From Emydura subglobosa (taxonomy: Eukaryota > Chordata > Testudines > Chelidae): a stretch of 64,000 bases of DNA. Below are positions 1-13,594 of this stretch, piece after piece. The stretch lies in NCBI GenBank assembly GCA_007922225.1, contig ML679960.1, positions 6,798,844 through 6,862,843 on the forward strand, in the 5' to 3' direction. Made by a program: the position numbers and the translations under genes. Position 1 is the first letter of the stretch; each line of letters starts with the position of its first letter. The notes below the pieces were generated by a model. It made no database searches and was not told the origin of the DNA. It saw only the letters and a program-made list of their open reading frames with translations.

Positions 1-189
1 ACAAATTGTACTCACACATTTGCTAATGAAGATGAAAATCCTGTGGTAGACAATGAAAAAATAATTCCTTCTGATTTTTTTCTTTTTTGGTCCCTGGTTG
101 ACTTCTGAGTGAAGACACACCAAACAGATACTTGGAAAGAATTCTCTGCAGTAACTCAGAGCTCTACCCATCAAATGTTCCATCGCCAG

Positions 190-600
190 CCTTTGGAAAT
201 TTTTGCTATTCACAGTCACAGACAGGCGACATGCCATTATAGGCAATCTCATCACAACATCCCATCCATAAATTTATCAAGCTCAGTCTTGAAACAAATT
301 AGGTTTTTTTGCCCCCACTGCTTCCCTTGGAAGACTATTCCATAACTTCAGTCCTCTGATGGTTAGAAACCATCTAATTTCAAGCCCAAACTTGTTGATG
401 GTGAGTTTATATCTATTTGTTCTTATGTCAATATTGGCACTTAACTTACATAACTTTTCTCTCTCCCTGGTGTTGATCCCTCTGATGTACTTATAGAGAG
501 TAATCATATCTCCTCTCAGCCTTCATTTGGTTAGGTTAAACAAACTAAGCTCCTTGAGCTACTCATACACAATAGCCAGATTTATAGCTGTGGAGATGCA
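190..600 (-). mobile_element. CR1/L3-type LINE fragment, ORF2 C-terminal end
   Basis: On the minus strand, 283-507 reads MITLYKYIRGINTREREKL, then a basic stretch and LTIRGLKLWNSLPREAV. This is the typical C-terminal tail of the reverse-transcriptase ORF in CR1/L3-clade LINEs, with its YKYI.GINTRE and WNSLP motifs. The frame is broken on both sides and no poly(A) or octamer tail was identified. It is a dead 5'-truncated copy lying antisense to the host gene. Boundaries are approximate. Confidence 0.75.
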
Positions 601-3187
601 ACTGGTGCAGGATTGAGTGTTTGTCAAGATATCCAGGCCAATATCTAGGCCATTGTTGTACCTTTCATATCTGTGCTTTGTATGGTGGTGGGTCAAAGTA
701 GTTGCCAGGGAGCCCAGAGAGTAGGAGAAGGATGTAATAGTTAGGATAAGAGATCATATGGGCCTGGATGAAAGTTTTGGGTGTCTGGAGAGAAGGGAAA
801 AATTATTAGAAAAAATATTAGAAATATTATGTAGGAAGATATGGCAAGATTTGTCATGGATGTGTGGGATAAGACAGAGCAAAAAATGGAGTGGACTGTG
901 GTAGCACATTAGAGTTTCACTGTTTCCTCTGCAAGAACCATTAATTAATTTCCTATTTTTTGTGTGTGGTTCTTTCAAATGGAAATTGGGAAGAAAAGCA
1001 TTTTTTTAAAAGTAAGAAAATGTGGGTTAAAAACCATTAAATTTGGAAGTTCCTGAAAACATTTTAATTCCCTTTAAAATTGATCATTTATCAAGATGAT
1101 GGTGTTCCTTTAACTCTGGATATTGGGCTGCATATCACAAATATTGTTAAAGTGAAAACTAAGTGTGCTTGTCTTAATCTTTTTTAAAAAACAGTATTAG
1201 AATGACTATAGTTCAGAGTAAAAATCTTTGCTTTCATTACAAGGTTTTGTTACAAAAATTGTTAATGATATCCAAACAGATGCTAAGTCCTCCGTGCTTC
1301 CACCAGCCCAGACAAATGGTGGACAAACGTACAAAATATCTGTTCTCAAGATTATTTTCAGCTTCTTCAATTATGTTGTTTCGGGAACTTACCATACTGA
1401 CCAAATAAAACTCCACATGTTAAATAATTTTCAATATGTACTGTGGACTGCTACAAAAATGCATAGAGTACAATCCAAACTAGTGAAAGCAGAGATTTGA
1501 TTGTACAGCAAACATAAGGGAACCAGGTTTCATGTGACTTTTTTCATTAATATGGATGTAAAATCTATAGGAGTGTCTTTATGCGTGCTCAAAAATCCAC
1601 ATTTGTCCATGCAAATCAAATAACTGCATGCCCAATAGCATGAACTGTGCATGCAAATATCGAAGTTGCTTGCCCAGACAGAGGTGCCTGAAAATTGCAC
1701 AGCTGTATTATTGGAGACTCTTAGAAAATGCCCCCCCTCCCCCCCCAGACTCTTATCCCAAATTGCCATAAATAAAAATAACTTTTTTTTTCCCTTTTAA
1801 AATTATCTTCAAAGTCTTGCATAGGATTTTGACTGTAAAACTCCTGTTAATGTCAGATGGGCAGATTTTTCCCTTTTGTACCGTAAGTCCACAGAGGGTT
1901 TTATTTTTTTAATGAAGGTTGTTGAAAACTTGACCCCACAGAATTTATCTTGAATAAAATTTCTTTCTACATTTCAGAATGATCCCAGATTTTTTTAAAA
2001 TTTATTTTCATGAGCTATAAAATATCTAACCACAGTAGTTACTTTCATTTCATAACCTAGAATTTGCTGTAAGAAATGCAGTCGCACCGCTCCTATTTCT
2101 TTATGCTGGTCCAAGTATTCTTTCTTTAGTACAAAATTGTTTTCTACTGGTTGGAATTCAGTTTACTCAGAGACATCAGACTACAGATCAAAAGGGACAA
2201 TGCTGTGTAGCAGCAACAGATCACTGTATACTTGTTTATCCTGAATGTGGTTCTTAAATGAAGAGACTGTATTCAGTAGCAACTGAAACGAACTAGCAAG
2301 CATGTATACCCAGGAGGATTGTGGTAGTCTCTACCATATTTCATCACTCTCATTTCTTTCCTGTTTTAGATGAGACATAAAACAAAGTCATGACCAGTTT
2401 TGGTCATAAAAAAATGCAGTGCTTTTTTCACAACATAACAACAGCCAGGAGTATTAGCCTTAATGCTGGATCTGTTTACCTGAAATTCCCCATTTGGATA
2501 ATGGTATTCATCACTTTCTGCCCTCTACTTTTTTAATGACTGTAGCCTTCAAACTTTGAGGTTACTGCATTTACCAATGGCAAAGTGTATTGTAGTGTTT
2601 GTGTACGCACATTAATTTTATATAGTTATAGATATGGATCTCTTAATTTTATATCAAACTGACAGTGATCAGTCACTAGAATTGATTCTAATTTTGGTAA
2701 GTGATGTATTAAATGCTAAAATTTACATTATATAAATTGAAATTTACAATTTTAAACACTCAAAATCCAGAAAATGCAAAAATGTAATTCTCATAGTCCC
2801 CTTAACTCACCCACACTTCACATAAATATTCTGTGTTAATCTCTGTTCACGTGTGCAATTTCTCTCTGAAGTCAATGTAAATTGTGTGGACATATCCAAG
2901 GACAGTATTTTCATTTCTTGACTTCTGACTGTCTAAAATATTAACCTGAATATCATATTAATGTATGTTTATGTGATTAGTTAAGAGAAATCAAATAAGG
3001 CTATTAGGACACTAATCTCTATATTTATTTTTCTGTGAAATTCCAGAGTTGCAGATCACCATAATGAAAGATCAACACAAACTAGTTTACATAACTAGAT
3101 TACATAACTAATGCTTATATTAGTAATTTAGAGTATTTGATAGTCCTATAATTATAATGAATACATTAAGTAGTCAGCATTGCCAAG

Positions 3188-3429
3188 AGCTGGCAAACTG
3201 TGGTACATGTACCACTGGTGGTACACAGGACACCTCCAAAAGGTACACATCCACCTACTGCTGGGGGGGCTGGCCAGGAGCTGCTCCTGCACTGGCCCCA
3301 CCCCCAAGGAGGACATCAGCCACTCCCCCCTCCCAGCCCCGCCCCTTCCCCCTGCCCCTCTAGGTGGTGGTACTATAAGTGGTGGCGCTTTATATTGATG
3401 ATATGTAAGTGGTGGAGTTTGGGAACTGC
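3188..3429. mobile_element. GC-rich non-autonomous DNA transposon (MITE), possibly hAT type
   Basis: A GC-rich block of about 240 bp stands out in AT-rich intron. Its ends are imperfect inverted repeats: agctggcaaactgtgg on the left against gcagttcccaaactcc when the right end is reverse-complemented. The flanks ttgccaag (3180-3187) and tggccaag (3430-3437) match at 7 of 8 positions, the target-duplication length expected for hAT elements. Inside it has a repeated ggtggt/gtggtac motif and a pyrimidine-rich tract at about 3297-3360. It encodes no transposase. Confidence 0.5.
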
Positions 3430-5924
3430 TGGCCAAGAGTTTACCACACATTGTAATCTGAAATATAGCAATATTTCTTTATACTTAGATTAGGAATAAC
3501 TGCACTATCTCAGATGCTACTATACAGTAATTTTTGCCAAATATTGACTTTAAATGTTAACAATTTCATAGTATTTTAATTCTAAAGATAGGGGTTAAGT
3601 ATGGTATACAAGTTGATAAGAACTATTTTGCAGTCTGCTATTTTAAAATAACATTTTGTTTTATCTTTATTGACATTAGCCTACTGGTGAGTCCTCATTT
3701 TAGACTAGACACTTGAAAAATTCTAACTTGTAAAGTTTGCCTATTTTTCACTTATAGAGCACGTGTTCATTATTTTATGTGTGTGTTTGTTTTTGTTTTA
3801 AAAAAGAAGTCTTAATGTTACTTTAAGTGGGTAAAGTGTATTTTTTTCATCCACACATAATTCTAAAACAGGTGAACTGATTTTGCTCAATCTTTCCAAA
3901 CGTATTTATCACTGTAATGAGATCAAGCTTGTACAATTTTAGAAGAAAAGGAAAAATTTGCCTAAAGTTATAAATAACTGAAAATGGAAGTCCTGATGTA
4001 ATCTTAACAATACAGCTCTCTATACCAGGCCAACATTATGATACTTTAAGACCCCAAGCTGTGAAACTTATAAGGATACTTAATTTTAAGAATCTGACTG
4101 TCAGTGGGGCTACTTAAGTGCTTAAAATTAAGCACGTACATAGGACTCTGCAGAATCAGTCTGTAATTTGTAATTTGTTTGTATAGTGCTTCAATCTGTG
4201 GAAGAAAGGTGCTACATGCCATAAATGTCATCTGCTATTATTAATTATTATGATCTTATTAACTGAGAAGAGAAAAAGAAGTGAGACATATTTTAATTGT
4301 TTCTTTGCTATATTGCTACTATGCTGCTATCAGTTTGTTATGCTGATACTGGGAGATGTGTATGGAGGAAATGACTTAGTTAGTCAGGCTTGGTTATTTT
4401 GGTACTGATTAATCATGTGCTTAACTTGAAACTTGTGAGTTGTCTAATTAACTTCAGATGGTTAGGTGCCTTGCTGATTAGGGATGAAATTATTCACATG
4501 CTTAAAGTGAAGCACCTGCTTAAATGCTGTACTGAATCAGAATTTTGATTAGGTTGAATGTGAGATTTCATTTCCAGAGATGGATGTTGGCGGGATCAAT
4601 GTTAATAATTGTCTATCTTTCAGGAGAAAATAGTATGTTTTTGCCAACATCACCAGCTTATTGCATCATCTCTATGGTACCTCAGCATTTGGGAAAATCA
4701 AGCAAAAATGTGTTTTTCCTAACTATCCTTTAGTTTGTTTTATAGCTGAGTATTTTGATATATCTTCTTGGTTAGTTCAATGTACTTATAGTGGTAAGTA
4801 TGTTTAACCTTATTTGGCAGGTTAGAGTTTTGAGAGGAATTAAGTATTCTGCACCTCCTGCCCCTCTAAGTTCAAGGTGCATTTCTTCAGTCTGGTTTTA
4901 TATAATATAAACACACAATAACATATACATTAAATGTACATGTGATGGCATGGGGGTTTTTTTTTCCCTGGCCTGAGAATTCATAGACCATTTCAAGGAT
5001 TGGTATGCCATCGACAAGCTGCTTTTTCCTAGCTTTTGTGTTTCATGCAACGTTAGCTCTTAAATGACTGTAAGCTTGAATGATCACTGTGTTTTGAACT
5101 TCTAGAATAACCTCCTAGCCTGTGAACCAGGTTCCCCAAGCTAAAATACTATGAGAAATTGTGTTTTGAGATATATACTGCCCAGACAAAAGCAGGAAAT
5201 TCTGAAAATCTCACAAAAAGCCTGATCTTATGATATTTTAGCTTGATTTCCAAGTCAAAGAGCTTTGGTTAAGCACACAGATTTTGGATGCTTATCTGAA
5301 TTGTTAATGGAACCTTTGCAGGCTGACACATGATCATTTAGGATTGCTTTAGATCAGCTGAAGATGATGTATAGATACCAATCAGGATGGTGCTGATCAT
5401 ACAAAGTTATATATCATGTTGTGAGTCTAAACTCATACAGGATAATTAAAACAGGATAATGTCTGCATTGCACAGATCCCCAAAAATGTCATCTGTAGGC
5501 ATTGGTGGCTGTCCGACAAACATATCCTGTATGTGTTAATGGTTCAATACCTGCACCAATTCCATTCTCTGGCATACAGAGATTCACACAGGTAGGTAGA
5601 GATTTTTTCTATGCAGTAATTGTTAGTAAGGTTTCCTGTTTTCCTGCTATAATGAAACAAATCTCATACATTTTACTTTAGGGAGTATATTTGTGTATTT
5701 TTAGAGTTACATGGGACTTGAGTCCCACTTCTCCCATTGATTTAAACATAACTTGTGTGGGCTTTTAGCCACCTACCTTTCCAGCTTTCTCTAAACTGAG
5801 GGATTAAAAGGTGGTGAGAGGAGAATAATATTTAAGAGGCTTTTGCCAAGAGTTTTCAAGAATTTGACTGCTTTCTCTGTTTACAGACACAGTTCAGTCC
5901 TCCAATCTACCGTATGCTTTAAAG

Positions 5925-6035
5925 ATGGCAAAGGTGGAAGGAGGGAACTGCCTGTGGATGTCCCTGCACTGCCAGGGGATGGACTAGATGGCCTAATAGG
6001 TCTATTTCCCTATACTGCAGCAAGTCTGGTCTACC
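5925..6035 (+). mobile_element. CR1 LINE 3'-end fragment
   Basis: The stretch around ggggatggactagatggcct resembles the conserved 3' end of CR1 LINEs (compare the better copy at 53020-53198). Only about 100 bp is recognisable and the terminal octamer repeats are not clear. Confidence 0.5.
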
Positions 6036-8445
6036 CCACTTGTAAAGGGATCCCTTTCACTGCTATCAGAGCTAAGTCTCTCACACGCACAATTATGATT
6101 TTCATTTTATTTTTAGCACTAACCCTGAATAGTTTCAAGCAATTTATATACATGAGGTTTCTGTTCATTTAAGTTGCTTTTCTTAGGAGGATAAGAATGA
6201 GCAAGAAAGTAATACTAAATAGGTCAATTCCCAGGTTCCTACACTCACTGGATATTCTTATTTTTATATATAAGTGAAAAATCATAGGATTTTCTTAAAA
6301 GTATTGCATAGATTTTTTTACTTAATTCATAGAAACCATTGTGAGGAGTAAGAAAGAATTGGTGCTTAAGCTGAATTGTTGCCTCGGTCCCACAAGAGAT
6401 TAATACAAGAATTCAACCAAACTACTAAGATTACTGGCAGAGCAGAGTGGGAAACCATTTCTGGGGCTGCCTTATTAGATGGCCGTGGACCAAATCAGAA
6501 TAAGTATCCACTGCATCAGGGCAAATATTCTTCACAGGATGAATGAAGAACATATATTTAATTCTATCATTATGACTAAAGCATTCCAGGGAATTCTACA
6601 GCATACTAGAACATGAGATCTTAATTCTGCAGCATTTAATTCAAAAGCATTAGCCTTGGCTCTTCTTCAGATCTCTCATGTAATTATGAGATTTTTGGCC
6701 TCTTGGCTAAGCTCCAATAAAGTGTCTGTTTAATATCTGGTAAGTGAGTGGAAAGGAAGATGACTAACAAGGAAATTGATTTGATTATTTAAAAGGTCTT
6801 TACTTATCTCTTACTCCTGTATCCCTATGACTACATTTCACATTGACAGAAAGCCTTTGATACTCATCTCCCAACACCAAGCATAAAATCTTTTGTTGCA
6901 GGGCTTGGTTATTTCTTTTTTCTGTTTTTGTAAGTAGTTACTCCTCTCCAGATACTGAATTTTGGATCGTGTAATATTTGGTCCTTTCATTTTAGTTCAC
7001 ACACTTGCTACTCTGAATCATGTTTCCAGCCTCCCATTGTTTTCTATTGCATGATTATCATGCACCAACTTAGAGATGGAAGACATGCAGTATTCATGCA
7101 GAGACCTCCCTTTGATCCTGTGAGTCAGGAGTACTACAAGTGAGTTAGTATTATTGTAAGTGCTGAAAATTGCTGTGCTGCATGGCCCTGCCTCTTTATC
7201 CATAAATGAAGGGTACAGTACTTCATTGGTTTAATCCATTTAAACTCCAGTTGCTCATCCTTCAAATATGAGGAAAGATACCACGATGACTTTCCAGTGT
7301 AAGACCCCTTGCATGGTGGGGCAATGTAGAACTGAACTCACACCTGAGGCACACTAAGTTTAGAGGAATCTGAGCATGTCAGTTTTAGAGGATTTATAAT
7401 GTTTGACTGTTAAACGGAAGTTGTGGTGCAACCTGAACTATAGTGCTACTGCTGTGCCACTTTAATTCAGTTGAAGTATTAAAGCTGTTCGACTGGGCAT
7501 TGGTAGTGATGAGCATTATATGCCATCTGAGAAACAGATTGCATTGTTTTTTGCACAATCCTTGAAAGTGCCATGATATCAGAAAGCACTAGGTGACTAA
7601 TGGCAGTTTTGCCTTGAATATGGCCAGGATTTCAGCCATTGTTTCTTGACCGCAGCAGCACTCACAAAAGCGTGTTACAGTTATGTTATATTGACGATAA
7701 TGCATCAGGTCAACGACCGGTAATCACCAGGTTGTTGTGAGATTTAATTTAGTAACTTTTGGAAAGTACATTAAGATGCTTGATTGGAATACAGTATAGA
7801 AGTACTATTTATATTAATAGAAGTGTTAGAAAAACGGAGCCAAATATGGTACAATAGGCAAGGTGACTCAGATTCATGTATCTTTATTCTTATGTTTTGG
7901 TATTTGATCACTTAAGTAGGAAAGAGAGAACTTACATCTACTTAATTACTCCACTTCTGCGAGAGGCGTAGTGTTTAATTCAATGTTGATGGGTTGACAG
8001 AGCCAGTGTAGATGTAGCATTGCATAAGTCAACTGAACTGGCCTCTAGGAGGTGTCCCACAGTGCTCTACGGTGACCAGCAGCGTTAAGGGAAGGAGGGG
8101 TTCCTGTGTTCTTTCATGGCCACAACCCCCCCTGCCACTGGAGCCGCCTCGGACAAAGACCACACTTTGGGACACTTAAAGCTGGTCCCTGGTCTCCAAG
8201 CATGTTGCTAAAGGGAAGAGGTATTGTTCACTTGCCCCCCTGTGCTTCCAATGCAGGTTGCCCACAAGTTGCAGCACAAGGCCTGTTCGCCCATGCCCCT
8301 GGGCCATACTCACCATGACTGAAACAACAAACTGGTTCATTGAATAAGCAGGAATACTCATTATGTTCTGGCTTGCACTTCAGTGTAATAAGGGGAGGGA
8401 TTTTTAAATAGCAACTCTATACTAGACTCAGGGTATTCACTGACA

Positions 8446-8930
8446 ATGGCTGCCTTGTACTCTGCATGCCTTACAGTGGAAAGTTTGGCCTTCAGCATAT
8501 TCGCCACTCCTGCAGAGAGGCTTTTTCAGATGAGAAGAAGGAAAAAGAGAACAAGTGGTGACATGTTCTATGAGATAATGAATGACTCTGGGACAGCTGA
8601 CATGGAGTTAAGAGCCTGGAGGATTTCATTTTCTGAAAAATGGGACATAGAGAGCAGCCCAGGAGCATGAGAGTGCCACACAGGATGAAATGCTGCGGAT
8701 AATGAAGGACCAATCAGACATGTTGAGGCATCTGTTTGAGTTTCAAGAAAAGCAGTTTGAGGCTAGAGTACCTTAGCAGCCTCTGCAGAACGGCCTGCAA
8801 GCATCTCCCTGTTCCCAATCCCCTCCACCCCCCCTCCAGGAGGTGGCGAAGGGAAGGTGCAGTATCCCTTCAACTCAACGCCAGGTGAGGGTTCTAAGAA
8901 CAAAAGGCAACCATTCGAAGACCTTTGATA
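8446..8930 (+). pseudogene. Harbinger MYB/SANT-like DNA-binding protein, broken
   Basis: The open part (8446-8667) contains RMRRRKKRTSGDMFYEIM-like sequence (here QMRRRKKRTSGDMF), followed by an acidic/Trp-containing stretch. This resembles the region C-terminal to the MYB/SANT domain in the accessory protein of Harbinger transposons, which binds the element ends and helps bring the transposase into the nucleus. Beyond the first stop, shifted frames continue with a KDQ..ML/E-rich coiled region and a Pro-rich stretch near 8810-8850 before a basic tail, as in intact relatives. The N-terminal MYB domain is largely missing or unrecognisable. Confidence 0.55.
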
Positions 8931-9160
8931 GACAAGATTTCGTTGCTTTTACAGACAAGGTGAATTGGTTTTGCCCCTCCCAAGTTGATCACAACGTTTG
9001 TTCAATTATTTTTCTGCCCTTTCAGTTTCTTTATGTTTGTGCAATAAAAGCCAATGTTTCGAGAAAGAAATACTCTTTATTTATTCCAAGCATGGGGGCT
9101 TGCAAGAGGTGAAGGGTGGGATCAGAGAAATTGATGCAATGGAGGGGATGGTATGGGAAG

Positions 9161-10410
9161 TCACAATGCAGATAAGGGGTGCACATTACTGTGGCTCATT
9201 ATTGAAACCGTTTTCAAAGTCTCCCGGTGTCTCAGAGCTCCTCGCTGGACTCTTCTTATTTCCCTGATATCTGGCTGCTCAAAATTATCTGCCTCCATGC
9301 CCCACCCCTGTGGAAACTTCTCTCCCTTTGCCTCACAGATATTATGGAGCACACAGCAGGCAGCAATAGCAATGGGGATATTCCTTTCACTGAGATCTAG
9401 CATAATAAGCAAACTACGATCCTTTAAATGTCCAAAGACACATTCCACCACCATTCTGCACTTCCTCAGACTATTGTTGAACCACTTCTTACTGCTGTCC
9501 TGGTGTCCATAATAGGGCTTCCTGAGCCACTGGAGCAACAGGTAGGTTGGGTCTCCCAGGATCACTGTTGACATTTCAACATCATCAGTGGTTGTTTTTG
9601 TGATCCAGAAATGAAGTCCCTGATTGCAGCTTTCTGTACAGACCTGTGTTCTTAAAGATGCACACATCATGCACCTTTCCTGACCATCCCACGTTGATGT
9701 CAGTGAAACCCCCTGTGATCCACCAGCGCTTGCACCACCATTGAAAAATATCCCTTTCAGTTTATGTAGTCTTTGGCATGGTGGTCTGATGCCAAGTTAG
9801 GGATACGCGTGCTATCTATCGCCCCACCACAATTAAGGAACCCCGTCCTGGCAAAACCATCCACTATGTCCTGCACATTGCCCAGAGTCACTACTCGTCT
9901 TAGCAGAAGTTAATTAATGACCCTGCTCACTTGGATCACAACAGCTCCCATGGTGGATTTACCAACTCCAAATGTATTCCTCGTTGACCTGTAGTAATCT
10001 GGTGTTGCAAGCTCTCATGGAGCAATTGCCACTCACTTCTCCACTGTCAGAGCAGACCTCATTTTAGTGTTGCTGAGCTCCAGGGCTGGGAAAAGCTCTG
10101 CACAAAGTTCCTGGAAAATAGCTTTCTGCAGAACTTTTGAATGCAGTCACTGCTAATCATCCCATAGCTGCATAATGATGCAATTCCACCAGTTAGTGAT
10201 TGCTTCCTGGGACCAGAAATGGCACTGCACTGTGTTCAACTGCTGTGTGACTGCTACCAGCAACCAGGAATTGTTTCATTTTATGGCTTGCAGCAGGGCT
10301 GCTTGAAGGACATTGCAATGTTCTGCCCAGCAGCTCCTCTTTCAGCTCTGGAAATACCACTGGATAAGGTGCAAGGTGTTTGTGATGCTCACAAGAGTGC
10401 ACAGATGAGC
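9161..10410 (-). pseudogene. Harbinger (HARBI1-like) DDE transposase, broken
   Basis: The longest open stretch (9161-9670, 169 codons) contains VILGDPTYLLLQWLRKPYYG, then RKCRMVVECVFGHLKDR with the catalytic Glu, and IAACCVLHNICEAKGE, all hallmarks of Harbinger transposases. Upstream in other frames, 9670-9830 reads GGAIDSTRIPNLASDHHAK (first catalytic Asp), YFSMVVQALVDH and INVGWSGKVHD (second Asp). Near 9950-9990 is RNTFGVGKSTMGAVV, a helix-turn-helix-like segment. All three acidic positions are visible, but stops and at least two frame changes separate the pieces. It is a dead relative of the domesticated gene HARBI1, not HARBI1 itself, because it lies inside a transposon with its partner gene and has no intact frame. 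Confidence 0.82.
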
Positions 10411-10861
10411 GGAGTCCATGCTTCTTGGGCTATGGCATACATGTAGCTAAGTTAGCCTTTTGAAAAAAGGTGTGAAAAAATAAGGTTTTTTTGCTGTTGA
10501 TGTCCAGGTAGAAAGGGAGGAAACTGCATCATGGGAGGTTCCCATTCCACCCTGCAACAATGTTTTGGTCCTATGCGGCATTGCTAGCCCTTCCCAAAAT
10601 CCCCTGTAACTAATTGCACTGTGGGATATCTACCCCGGCGAATTGCTCTGTGTATTGATGCAAGCACTGCTGGTGAAGATGCACTCCAATGAGACAATGA
10701 GCATGGTGTAGACACGCCAACTAATTTAAATACTGCAGTGGCTGGATGTCGACTTAACTTTTTAATGCAGATATGCCCATAGAGAAAGACAGTCCCTGCA
10801 CCAATGACCTTGCTGTCTAAATAGACAAACAAAATATGGGGGAACAAAATTAGTGTTATCT

Positions 10862-10985
10862 ACAGTGAATGAGGAAATTAGGCCCAGAGGAATTCAATGA
10901 TTTCCCCAAAGTCACAGCAGAAGTATGTAGCACAACTGGGAATTGAACCAAGATTTCATGAGTCCTAGTCAAGTGTCTATGTGAA
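10862..10985 (-). repeat. MIR-type SINE fragment
   Basis: The + strand reads gaggaaattaggcccagagg, then tttccccaaagtcacagcag and gggaattgaaccaagattt. This is the antisense of the MIR core and tRNA-related region, so the element lies on the minus strand. Confidence 0.6.
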
Positions 10986-13594
10986 CATCCTTTCTCTCCA
11001 TTATAAGAATGTTTATTTGGATGGGCCATAACTAAAGCTGTGTAAAAAATTCTCCTCGATGCATTTATTCTGGATATCCAAAAAATTGGCCTATTCATTT
11101 CAGATTATCCTTAACAACTTTTCATTTTTTTCCACCTTGTGAAAGAGTGAGTTATGAGTTCTAAATTTTTTGTTCTTTTTCAGCAAAACTTTGGGTTTAC
11201 ACAGCTCTTTACATAAACAGCAGCTCATCTACATTCTCTGCTGTGACTGCTCCCTTGTGTCACTGGACTGTATTTTTATTCATAAAAGTGACATTTCTAT
11301 AACCAATAGCTTTTTTATTAGAAGTATTACTGAAATGAACCAAAACCCCCCCAGATTTTTTCACTCAAAATCTCCATTTACAGAGAAAATGCCATGTCAA
11401 CCTTTTCCTTCTGACGTTTTCAATAAATGCTCTTTTCAAACTTAAATTTAAATTTCTTTCCATTATTTATCATGTTAGTCATATTAGGAAAGATTCATTT
11501 TTATGCTTCTCAATCAGTCTTGATATTGACCTCCTTTGTAAAGTGCCATGCAATCCACAGATGAAAAGCACCATATATGAGCTAAATATTAACTAATTAT
11601 TATTATTGTTGTTATTGGTCAAACAAAACCCAATTCCTAAACCACAGTCATTTGCATTTAGTAAAAATATTCAGATCCTTTTTTACAGGTGGGAAAAGAT
11701 TATTTTCCATCACATTGACCTTAAACAGCTCACTCCCGTCTCCAGCGTACTCTTTTCATTCCTTCCTGGCCACTCCTATCTTAAGGGTCCAGTATATCTG
11801 TCAGTTCCATATTGGGCTCCAGATTCTGCTCTCTCTGGTGCACAACACATTCCAGATTCCTATAACCAGGACAATTTTGGCACAAGGGATATTTGAACCT
11901 AGCAGTACCGAGTGACACAGGATGCCAGAAGCCATGAAAGGTTTTGCAGTAGTAGAAAGGAATGCTGCAGATGAGAGAGGGTGATTGTGGAAAGGCGGGG
12001 ATTCAAGGTGCAATGAGGGGTTCACTGTTAGTTTGAGCAGAGAGGAAATGTTCCTGTTATCTAGCATACAATTGCCTTAACTCAGCCTTTTCTGAAATCC
12101 TTATCTTGGCTATTGCAGCTTGGCTATTGCTAAGCCCACCGCCATGCTCCAGAGCTCTGAATTGTATGTGCTGTGACTACTGCTGCCCAATTTTGCATAC
12201 ACACCTCGAAATGCAGTCACAACATGCTCTTCTTCAAACTACTCTATCCAATCCCCATTCACTTTCAAATCCATTTCCAAAATTATTTTCCTTAAAACTT
12301 TCAAAGGACTTTCTCTGGTCCAATTCACAGGCCTTCTCTATCTCTAATTTTATCTGCTTATTTAGTATTGTCCTCCCCTAACTCTTTCCTTCCATTCCCC
12401 AGCAAAAAGAAATTGACATAGCTTGTGCAAGAGCTTTCCTCTTGTGTTATAAAGGGTTAAACTTCAGCAGACCATTTGAAGTTACCACACTGCCCGGTGA
12501 CTCAGATTCTGTCACCCACACAAGGACAGGTATGATTTTCAGAGACTGTGACAGAGCAAACAGACAAGCTAGCTTACAGCAGCATCCATTTTGTGTCATC
12601 CAAAAACCTGTCTTAGTCATCACTGAAATACTACGCACAGTTCCTGCCATCTCAAAAGGCCTTACTGTATCTCTCTGCCTCACTAACCCTCTAAATTTCA
12701 TCTGGAAACATCTTTTCTGACTTTGCCTATACTTCTTAGTTTCTCCCTCTCGTTCGTTATTATTTAACTCTAGAACCCTATAATTTAAAACTGTAAAGTG
12801 TTTTTGCAGTACAGTATATGAAATAAAGTTGTAATGTGATTGTATTCATAATCTATCCCAGAAAAAACAGTTCATTAAACATACTGGTCACAACTCTCTG
12901 CGTAACTAGACTGGAATCCTAGGGACATAAAAGATAGCAAGTTGGGTAAGGCTTTCAATTGGACAGGTTTACCTATTCTAGTTGCACTTTATCAGACCTG
13001 TCTGCATGCTACCGTCATTTCACTCCTTAGTTAACTGTAGTGCATGCTTTCATTAGAAGGCACAGGGCTGTGGTTTCTTGTCTGCCAGTATTAATGAAGC
13101 TGATTATTGGCACCATTTTTGTAATATTCATCCTGTTATAACAGACACCTTTAGTGGTTACAGAGGAGGGCGATAGGATCTTGCTCTTTATTATTAGCAC
13201 TGCTGTAGTTGAGAGTCTGTCAGCATTTTCATCATACTATTAATGCTGCTTTCAGAGGATTGTGATTCAGCCATAAAAATTAGCTCCAGGCTGGTACTTG
13301 GCATAGAAAGTTCTAACTCAAGAGATTGTTTTTTTGTAAGAAAAAGTTTTTAAAAACCCAACTTTGGTCATTTCTAGGTTATAGGAATGTAGAAAAACTA
13401 TTTTGTTTGGTTGCTTCTTTTGTGGGCTCCTTGGATTTAAATCAGCCTGAGAGGCTTTCCCCATCCTTGCTGGAACTTTCAAAATCTCCTACTTCCCCAC
13501 ATTTTTGCCCTCCATCCTAAAGGACAATATCACAGCTACTATTACAGTAGTTGAAGATTGGACTCCCTTTGGACCCCTCATTTCACCCTACATA

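Larger units (their letters stand above)
7998..10785. mobile_element. PIF/Harbinger DNA transposon, decayed but nearly full-length
   Basis: The element holds the two genes typical of vertebrate Harbinger transposons in convergent order: a MYB/SANT-like protein on + (about 8446-8930) and a DDE transposase on - (about 9161-10410). The ends are related inverted sequences. On the left, agtgtagatgtagc, then taagtcaactg and tcccacagtgc. On the right, reading the other strand, gggcatatctgc, taagtcgac and tcccacagtgc appear in the same order. Both genes carry stops and frameshifts, so it cannot move by itself. The exact termini and the expected 3-bp target duplication were not resolved. Confidence 0.75.

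Noticed and set aside
9153..9512. 119-codon + frame across the Harbinger transposase
   Set aside because: Antisense shadow of the better-supported minus-strand transposase remnant.
9161..9670. Domesticated HARBI1 gene
   Set aside because: It lies within a transposon with its MYB-like partner and inverted ends, and its frame is broken. HARBI1 itself is intact and single-copy.
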